DNA of 11,541 nucleotides from Rhizorhabdus sp. GTDB lineage: Bacteria > Pseudomonadota > Alphaproteobacteria > Sphingomonadales > Sphingomonadaceae. The notes beneath the pieces were generated by a model. It worked only from the letters and a program-made list of their open reading frames with translations. It made no database searches and was not told where the DNA came from. The position numbers were made by a program, and so were the translations under genes. This document shows positions 6,726-11,541 of the stretch, one piece after another; position 1 is the first letter of the stretch; each line of letters opens with the position of its first letter. The stretch is taken from positions 1-11,541 of the forward strand of contig SCUQ01000387.1 in the NCBI GenBank assembly GCA_004297635.1. The letters run 5' to 3'.

Positions 6726-6731
6726 ATATAA
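6726..6731 (-). promoter_or_regulatory. infC: Possible -10 box of an infC-proximal promoter
   Basis: TTATAT on the - strand is one of the few AT-rich hexamers in this GC-rich DNA and lies about 20 nt upstream of the infC Shine-Dalgarno. No convincing -35 hexamer is seen 16-18 nt further up (CTTCCA). infC could therefore have its own promoter besides read-through from thrS. Confidence 0.25.
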
Positions 6732-6765
6732 GCCTTAACCGATGAATTTGGAAGATGGGGCGCGG

Positions 6766-6802
6766 AAGCCGGAAGCGCTTTATCGCGCGCTGTGTCCGGC
6801 TT
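6766..6802. repeat. Strong stem-loop between the ABM gene and infC
   Basis: AAGCCGGA (6766-6773) pairs perfectly with TCCGGCTT (6795-6802). Inside it AGCGC (6774-6778) pairs with GCGCT (6787-6791), leaving a GTG bulge and an 8-nt loop. No T-run follows on either strand. In the thrS-ABM-infC transcript it would stand about 60 nt before the infC ribosome site and could act in RNA processing or attenuation; this is inference. Confidence 0.45.
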
Positions 6803-6803
6803 G

Positions 6804-6854
6804 CGTCATTTGCCGCCGACAGGGCCGGGCCGCCGAAACAGGTTCGGCATGACG
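6804..6854 (-). repeat. Imperfect inverted repeat with nested hairpin after the ABM gene
   Basis: Outer arms CGTCAT-TT-GCCG (6804-6815) and CGGCATGACG (6845-6854) pair with a 2-nt bulge. Nested in the right half, GCCGAA (6832-6837) and TTCGGC (6843-6848) form a perfect 6-bp hairpin around ACAGG. The - strand reads GTCATGCCGAACCTGTTTCGG, resembling the widespread alphaproteobacterial 'GTCATGCTGAACTTGTTTCAG' intergenic repeat as I remember it. It lies just after the ABM stop and may help end or process the upstream message. CGGCATGACG recurs exactly at 6122-6131. Confidence 0.45.
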
Positions 6855-6862
6855 ATGACGTG

Positions 6863-7273
6863 TCACGACAAACCAATTCCGCCCATCGGCTCGGTCTCGA
6901 AATAGCTGTCGAAACCGGCGATCAGCGGCCTGCCGCGATTGATCGCCGCCTGCACCGACGGCAGCTTCAGCGATCCGGCATGCTGTTCCCGGCTGTCCCA
7001 CACCTCGGTCACCCATATGCCGTTCTCGTCCTTGGCGTCCTTGGCGACGATATAGCTGCGGCAACCGGGCATGCTGCCCGATCCTTCGAGCAGGATCGCG
7101 ATCAGCGCGTCGCGCTGACCCTCCTTCGCGGTCATCTTGCCGACCAGTCCGTACATCTTCTTGTCCTCGCTTGCGGCAAAGCCGGGGGTGGCGATCAGGG
7201 TGGCCAGGCCGAAGCCGCCGGCCAGGACGTCGCGGCGCGAACCATCCCGCACCGGCCACCCGGGACCCGTCAT
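6863..7273 (-). CDS. Exported antibiotic-biosynthesis-monooxygenase (ABM) domain protein
   Basis: This is a 136-residue protein. The N-terminus has a twin-arginine motif (SRRDVL, 12-17) followed by a hydrophobic stretch and a likely cleavage site around 32-34 (PGFAA), so it should leave the cytoplasm folded, by the Tat route. Residues about 40-130 form one ABM ferredoxin-like domain of YgiN type: [55 protein letters not shown] and an [10 protein letters not shown] helix. ABM proteins range from cofactor-less monooxygenases on quinol-like substrates to proteins of unknown role; the substrate here cannot be read from sequence. Its ATG overlaps the thrS stop (ATGA), so translation is probably coupled to thrS. 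An internal Met40 would give a cytoplasmic form, but the Tat signal argues for the long one. Confidence 0.83.
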   Translation of the reverse strand: MTGPGWPVRDGSRRDVLAGGFGLATLIATPGFAASEDKKMYGLVGKMTAKEGQRDALIAILLEGSGSMPGCRSYIVAKDAKDENGIWVTEVWDSREQHAGSLKLPSVQAAINRGRPLIAGFDSYFETEPMGGIGLS

Positions 7274-9267
7274 CGCCGCAGATCGGGTGGGGTTGCCTCC
7301 GCCAGCAGCGCTGCAATCGCCTCGTCGATCGGCAGCACGGTCTGGGTCTGTTCGCCGAGGCGGCGGATCGCGACGGTGCCTTCCTCGGCCTCGCGCTTGC
7401 CCACCACCAGCAGCGCCGGAACCTTGGCCAGGCTGTGTTCGCGCACCTTGTAGTTGATCTTCTCGTTGCGCAGGTCGCTTTCGACCCGCAGCCCTGCCGC
7501 CGCGAGCTTCGCCTCGACCTCGCGCGCATAATCGTCAGCGTCGGAAACGATGGTCGCCACCACCGCCTGCACCGGGGCCAGCCACATCGGGAAGCGGCCG
7601 GCATGATGCTCGATTAATATGCCGATGAAGCGCTCGAACGTGCCGAGGATCGCGCGGTGGAGCATCACCGGCCGGTGGCGCTCGCCATCCTCGCCGACAT
7701 AGGAGGCGTCGAGCCGCTCGGGCAGCACCGTGTCCGCCTGGATGGTGCCGACCTGCCAGGTCCGGCCGATCGCGTCGGTCAGGTGGAATTCCAGCTTCGG
7801 CGCGTAGAAGGCGCCTTCGCCGGGCAGCTCCTCCCAGCCATATTCCTCGGTCGCGCGGCCCGCCGCGGCGACCGCGTCGCGCAGGGTCTGCTCGGCCTTG
7901 TCCCACATTTCCTCGCTGCCGAAGCGCTTCTCGGGGCGCAGCGCCAGCTTGATCGCATAATGCTCGAAGCCCAGGTCGCGATAGACCGCGTCGAGCAGAT
8001 CGCAAAAATCCTTGATCTCGCCGATCAGCTGATCCTCGCGCACGAAGATATGCGCGTCGTCCTGGGTGAACTGGCGCACCCGCATGATGCCGTGCAGCGC
8101 GCCATGCGGCTCGTTGCGGTGGCAGCAGCCGAACTCCGCCATGCGGATCGGCAGGTCGCGGTAGCTCTTGATTCCCTGCTTGAAGATCAGGATGTGCGCC
8201 GGGCAGTTCATCGGCTTCAGCGCCATCAGCTCGCCTTCGCCCGACAGCACCGGCCCCTCTTCCTCGGCATTGGGGATTTCGTCGGGGACGACGAACATAT
8301 TCTCGCGATATTTGCCCCAATGGCCCGACTGTTCCCATTGGCGGGCGTCCATCAGCTGCGGCGTCTTCACCTCGACATAGTCGGCGGCGTCGAGCCTGCG
8401 GCGCATATAGGCCTCCAGCACGCGCCACAGGCGGAAGCCCTTGGGGTGCCAGAAGACCGATCCCTGCGCCTCCGACTGGAGGTGGAACAGGTCCATGTCC
8501 TGGCCGATGCGGCGATGGTCGCGCTTGGCGGCCTCCTCCAGCCGGGTCAGGTGGGCGTCGAGCTGCTTCTTGTTGAGCCAGCCGGTGCCGTAGATGCGGC
8601 TCAGCATCGCATTCGCCTGGTCGCCGCGCCAATAGGCGCCCGACACGCGGGTGAGCTTGAACGCGGCGGGATCGAGCTTGCCGGTCGAGGGCAGATGCGG
8701 CCCCCGGCACATGTCGAGCCAGTCGTCACCCGACCAGTAGACCGTCAGCGGCTCGTCGCCGGGCAGCTCGGCGGCCCATTCGGCCTTGAAGCTCTCGCCC
8801 TGCTGCTTCCAGCGCGAGATCAGCTGCTCGCGGCTCCATTCCTCGCGGCGCAGCACCTTGTTCGCGGCGATGATCCGGCGCATTTCCGCCTCGATCGTGG
8901 GCAGGTCCTCCTCGGTGAATGGACGATCCTTGGGCGCGAAGTCATAATAGAAGCCGTCGTCGGTCGATGGGCCGAAGGTGATCTGCGTGCCCGGAAACAG
9001 GCTCTGCACCGCTTCGGCCAGGATATGCGCATAGTCGTGGCGGGCGAGATCGAGCGCATCGGCCTCGTCGCGCGCCGTCACCAGCGCCAGCGCGGAATCC
9101 TTGGTGAGCGGCCGGTCGAGATCGCGCAGCTCGCCATCGACGCGCGCGGCCAGCGCCGCCTTGGCGAGGCCGGGGCCGATCGCGGCGGCGATCTGAGCCG
9201 GGGTCGTGCCGGTCTTCACTTCGCGCACCGAGCCGTCGGGAAGCGTGATGGTGAGAAGATCGGACAT
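7270..9267 (-). CDS. thrS: Threonine--tRNA ligase
   Basis: ThrS charges tRNA(Thr) with threonine in the cytoplasm and edits mis-charged serine. The 665 residues match full-length bacterial enzymes. Domains in order are TGS (about 1-62), editing domain (about 65-230), class II catalytic core (about 245-560) and anticodon-binding domain (about 565-660). Editing-site residues are intact: His77/His81 in RHDYAH, and Cys187/His191 in DMCRGPH. Catalytic zinc ligands are visible as Cys355 (MNCPAH), His406 (DDAHIF) and His537 (MLHRAI). Motif 2 is around RVRQFTQDD and motif 3 is [16 protein letters not shown]. The ATG at 9267 gives the usual [13 protein letters not shown] start; the only purine-rich site, AAGGA, is rather far (13 nt). 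It heads a thrS-ABM-infC block. Confidence 0.98.
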   Translation of the reverse strand: MSDLLTITLPDGSVREVKTGTTPAQIAAAIGPGLAKAALAARVDGELRDLDRPLTKDSALALVTARDEADALDLARHDYAHILAEAVQSLFPGTQITFGPSTDDGFYYDFAPKDRPFTEEDLPTIEAEMRRIIAANKVLRREEWSREQLISRWKQQGESFKAEWAAELPGDEPLTVYWSGDDWLDMCRGPHLPSTGKLDPAAFKLTRVSGAYWRGDQANAMLSRIYGTGWLNKKQLDAHLTRLEEAAKRDHRRIGQDMDLFHLQSEAQGSVFWHPKGFRLWRVLEAYMRRRLDAADYVEVKTPQLMDARQWEQSGHWGKYRENMFVVPDEIPNAEEEGPVLSGEGELMALKPMNCPAHILIFKQGIKSYRDLPIRMAEFGCCHRNEPHGALHGIMRVRQFTQDDAHIFVREDQLIGEIKDFCDLLDAVYRDLGFEHYAIKLALRPEKRFGSEEMWDKAEQTLRDAVAAAGRATEEYGWEELPGEGAFYAPKLEFHLTDAIGRTWQVGTIQADTVLPERLDASYVGEDGERHRPVMLHRAILGTFERFIGILIEHHAGRFPMWLAPVQAVVATIVSDADDYAREVEAKLAAAGLRVESDLRNEKINYKVREHSLAKVPALLVVGKREAEEGTVAIRRLGEQTQTVLPIDEAIAALLAEATPPDLRR

Positions 9268-9307
9268 GGGAGTTCAGGATTCCTTGATTTTGCGGAGCGC
9301 GGCTTAT

Positions 9308-9323
9308 GCCCGCGATATCGGGC
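9308..9323. repeat. Small palindrome in the thrS leader
   Basis: GCCCG and CGGGC flank CGATAT in the thrS 5' untranslated region, about 40 nt before the start codon. It could be a small hairpin or a binding site. There is no resemblance to the tRNA-mimicking thrS operator of enterobacteria and no T-box. The rest of the 151-nt divergent gap (9268-9418) holds the yjgN promoter candidate and nothing else I recognise. Confidence 0.25.
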
Positions 9324-9361
9324 GAGGGGAAGGCTTCGCGTCACATCGGAGCGATCTGCGC

Positions 9362-9390
9362 TTGACGTAACGGCCGGCGCATAGTCCGAT
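9362..9390 (+). promoter_or_regulatory. Possible promoter of the YjgN-M48 pair
   Basis: TTGACG (9362-9367) is a good -35 box. A 17-nt spacer leads to TCCGAT (9385-9390), a weak -10. The distance of 28 nt to the ATG at 9419 and the location in the divergent gap with thrS fit a real promoter, but the -10 match is poor. Confidence 0.35.
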
Positions 9391-9418
9391 CCCGCCGGGC
9401 TCGGGGGAGACGCGGACG

Positions 9419-10480
9419 ATGGACGACGATCAGGCGGGCAGCGCCTTCCGCTTCAACGGCAACTGGCGCGAATTCGCGCCGATCGCCTTTACCAACCTGC
9501 TGCTGATCATCGTCACGCTCGGCATCTACCGCTTCTGGGCGAAGGCGCGCGAGCGCCGCTATCTGTGGAGCCGCACCGATTTCATCGGCGATCCGCTCGA
9601 ATGGACCGGCACCGGCAAGGAACTGTTCATCGGCTTCTTGCTGGTCATGCTGCTGCTTGGCGTTCCGCTGTTCGTCATTCAGTTCGTCGTTCAGGGCATG
9701 GCTGCGCGCGGCCATCTGCTGGCGGCGTTCGGGCTCATGCTGGTCGCCTATGTGGCCATTCTCTATCTCTACGGCCTAGCGCGGTATCGCAGCCTTCGGT
9801 ATCGGCTGAGCCGGACTTCGTGGCACGGCATACGGGGCGGCAGCAACGATGCCGGTTGGGGCTACGCCCTCACCTCGCTCTGGAAGGCCGCGATAGGCGG
9901 GCTCATCTTCGGCTTCCTCATCCCATGGTCGATGACCAGCCTGTGGAACGACCGCTGGGGCCGGCTGAGCTTCGGCAATCAGGACTTCGCGGCGCACGCT
10001 CACTGGAAACCGATCATCGGGCGTTTCCTGCTCTTCTACCTGCTGCCCGTTGTCGGATGCGTCGGCGGAATCGCCGTCGTTGCGGGCAGCGTCGCGGGTG
10101 CGGGGGCGCCCGGCCCTTCGGCGCTCGGCGGCGTGATCATCGGCGCGATGGCGGTCTATCTCGCCATGGGCGTGATCGCGATCGTCTACTATGCCGCCTT
10201 CCTGCGCGAAGCGATCGGCGCCCTGACGCTCAACAGAATTGGTTTCGAATTCACCGCCCGGACGATCGACTGGATCAAACTGCTCTTCGGTAATATCGGC
10301 TTGGTGATCGTCACGCTGGGCATCGGCGCCATCTTTCTCGGCTATCGCAACTGGTCGTTCTTCATCCGCCATCTCGAAGCCATCGGCGAGGTGGAGCTGG
10401 CCGCCCTGACCCAATCGACGACCAGCCAACCCAGCCAGGGCGAAGGCCTGCTCGACGCTTTCGATGTCGGCGCCTTCTGA
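9419..10480 (+). CDS. YjgN (DUF898) family multi-pass membrane protein
   Basis: This 353-residue inner-membrane protein has about six hydrophobic helices (roughly 22-37, 68-92, 100-119, 155-175, 201-224 and 236-262, plus one near 290-308). DUF898 landmarks are the RFNGNWREF start (11-19), LGIYRFWAKARERRYLWSRT (34-53), FIGDPLEWTGTGKELFIGF (55-73), ARYRSLRYRLSRTSWHGIRG (121-140) and the tail GEGLLDAFDVGAF. NLLLIIVTLGIYRFW near the N-terminus is echoed by NIGLVIVTLGIGAIF (292-306), suggesting an internal duplication. The molecular function is unknown. GGGGGAG at 9403-9409 is the ribosome site, 9 nt from the ATG. The last 17 nt overlap the M48 peptidase gene, a pairing I recall from other proteobacteria. 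Confidence 0.88.
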   Translation: MDDDQAGSAFRFNGNWREFAPIAFTNLLLIIVTLGIYRFWAKARERRYLWSRTDFIGDPLEWTGTGKELFIGFLLVMLLLGVPLFVIQFVVQGMAARGHLLAAFGLMLVAYVAILYLYGLARYRSLRYRLSRTSWHGIRGGSNDAGWGYALTSLWKAAIGGLIFGFLIPWSMTSLWNDRWGRLSFGNQDFAAHAHWKPIIGRFLLFYLLPVVGCVGGIAVVAGSVAGAGAPGPSALGGVIIGAMAVYLAMGVIAIVYYAAFLREAIGALTLNRIGFEFTARTIDWIKLLFGNIGLVIVTLGIGAIFLGYRNWSFFIRHLEAIGEVELAALTQSTTSQPSQGEGLLDAFDVGAF

Positions 10481-11528
10481 TCCCCACGGCCGACGCTGGC
10501 CGGCATGGCTGCATGATGGCCAGTCGGCGTTGCGCCATGAAACCGGCGTCTCGATCGAGGGCGACAGCCTCACGATCGATGGCTTCGCGCCGGTACCGCT
10601 GGAATCGCTCCGTCGACTTGATGCGCGCGGGCTGCTCTACGGCCACAAGGATATCGGCGGCTGGCGGCTCGGCTTCGATGTCGAGCCGCCCGCGGCGATC
10701 CTGTGGCGCCTTCCGGCGGCGACGCATTATGGCGGGCTGATCGACCGGATCGGGCTGTGGCGCGCGGTGGCGGCTCTGATCGTCCTGTCGGCGCTCGCGC
10801 TGGTCGCGGCGATCCAGGGCTTCGGGCTGATCGCGCGCGCCATCCCCTATAGCTGGGAACAGAAGCTGGGCGATGCGATCAGTGGCGATTTCGGCGAACA
10901 TGCCTGCCGTGCCCCCGCGGGCCAACAGGCGCTCGACGGTCTCGCCCGCCGTCTGTCGCCGGCATCGCGGCCGATCCGGATCGGCGTGGTCGACATACCC
11001 GTCGTCAACGCCGTGGCGCTGCCGGGCGGACGCATCCTGATCTTTCGCGGCCTGATCGACGAAGCGGCGTCGCCCGATGAGGTGGCGGGCGTGCTGGCGC
11101 ATGAGATCGGCCATGTCGAGCACCGCCACGTCCTCGTCGCGCTGCTCCGCCGCTTCGGCATCGGCCTGCTGATCGGATCGGGCGGTACCGCCGCCGAGTA
11201 CGGCCAGGCGCTGATCGATTCGCGCTACAGCCGCGCCGCCGAGAGCGAGGCCGACGATTATTCGATCGCGCGGCTTCGCGCCGCCGGGATCAGTCCCGCC
11301 GCCACCGCCGCGCTGTTCCGGCGGCTGGGCAAGGACGAGGCCGGCCTGCCCGGGGTCTTCGCCTATTTGGCGAGCCACCCGCCCTCGGCCGATCGGCAGC
11401 GGCGCTTCGACGGGGCTGCAAAGGCCATGGCCGGGGCGCGGCCCGCGCTCGATCCGGCGCAATGGGCGGCGGTGCATGCAATGTGCGGCAAGGCGAAGCC
11501 GAAGGGCGACTTTCCCTTCCGCTTCTGA
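10464..11528 (+). CDS. M48 family zinc metallopeptidase, membrane-anchored
   Basis: This is a 354-residue protein. Residues 1-95 are a soluble N-terminal region, then one hydrophobic helix (about 99-120), then an M48 peptidase domain (about 145-330), predicted periplasmic if the N-terminus stays inside. The zinc site is intact: HEIGH at 213-217 within VLAHEIGHVEHRH, and the third ligand in YSRAAESEADDYS (about 255-267, ExEAD motif). SHPPSADR (304-311) is the usual SHPP-x-x-R motif. ALPGGRILIFRGLI (185-198) is the edge-strand region before the active helix. Relatives act in envelope quality control; the substrate is unknown. The ATG lies inside the end of the YjgN gene with no strong Shine-Dalgarno, so translation is probably coupled. 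The ORF ends in-window with FPFRF and TGA at 11526-11528; the last 13 bases hold nothing recognisable. Confidence 0.92.
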   Translation: MSAPSDPHGRRWPAWLHDGQSALRHETGVSIEGDSLTIDGFAPVPLESLRRLDARGLLYGHKDIGGWRLGFDVEPPAAILWRLPAATHYGGLIDRIGLWRAVAALIVLSALALVAAIQGFGLIARAIPYSWEQKLGDAISGDFGEHACRAPAGQQALDGLARRLSPASRPIRIGVVDIPVVNAVALPGGRILIFRGLIDEAASPDEVAGVLAHEIGHVEHRHVLVALLRRFGIGLLIGSGGTAAEYGQALIDSRYSRAAESEADDYSIARLRAAGISPAATAALFRRLGKDEAGLPGVFAYLASHPPSADRQRRFDGAAKAMAGARPALDPAQWAAVHAMCGKAKPKGDFPFRF

Positions 11529-11541
11529 CCGCCATCGGGGT

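Noticed and set aside
7657..9384. Long + strand ORF (575 codons) opposite thrS
   Set aside because: It is the complement of a fully convincing thrS with all catalytic residues; the shadow shows no recognisable domain.
9268..9418. T-box or tRNA-like leader controlling thrS
   Set aside because: No specifier loop, antiterminator or tRNA-like structure could be seen in the 151-nt gap; only a 5-bp palindrome is present.
1..11541. CRISPR array, prophage, insertion sequence or defence island
   Set aside because: No regularly spaced repeats, integrase, transposase or terminal inverted repeats were seen; composition is even across the window.

Overview
This GC-rich window looks like chromosomal DNA of an alphaproteobacterium, most likely a sphingomonad. 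The evidence is the very high G+C, strong G/C preference at third codon positions, the protein flavour of InfC and ThrS, and intergenic repeats of a kind I associate with sphingomonads. No integrase, transposase, phage gene, CRISPR array, tRNA or rRNA was seen. The window is gene-dense: ten complete genes and one truncated gene, with no gene-free stretch above about 180 bases.

Layout. (1) 2-976, + strand: the C-terminal 324 residues of glucose-6-phosphate isomerase (pgi), entering from the left edge, followed by a short repeat/hairpin. (2) 1095-4667, + strand: four genes joined by 4, 4 and 16 nt overlaps, encoding a VOC/glyoxalase-fold protein, a Pr6Pr-type membrane protein, a membrane-anchored TPR protein and a HupE/UreJ-type membrane protein with a large exported N-terminal domain. 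(3) 4609-5981, - strand: two overlapping genes facing the first block. The upstream one encodes an exported DUF4331-type protein and the downstream one a lipoprotein resembling the C-terminal half of DUF4331. Their block overlaps the end of the HupE gene by 59 bp. (4) 6141-9267, - strand: thrS, then a Tat-targeted antibiotic-biosynthesis-monooxygenase (ABM) domain protein starting inside the thrS stop, then infC. Hairpins and related inverted repeats lie on both sides of infC. (5) 9419-11528, + strand: a YjgN/DUF898 multi-pass membrane protein overlapping an M48 zinc metallopeptidase.

How they fit together. pgi, thrS and infC are housekeeping genes for central carbon metabolism and translation. 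The less understood content is the convergent pair of blocks at 2095-5981. TPR, HupE/UreJ and two DUF4331-type proteins are all predicted to be exported, lipidated or membrane-bound, and together look like an uncharacterised cell-envelope module. The HupE member keeps the His/Asp-His signature of metal permeases, so a metal-related envelope function is a reasonable but unproven guess. YjgN and M48 form a second envelope pair. The best candidate for an undescribed system is the DUF4331/TPR/HupE module. The best regulatory oddity is the start region of infC, where the only good ribosome-binding site fits a rare ATA (or ATT) start better than the ATG.
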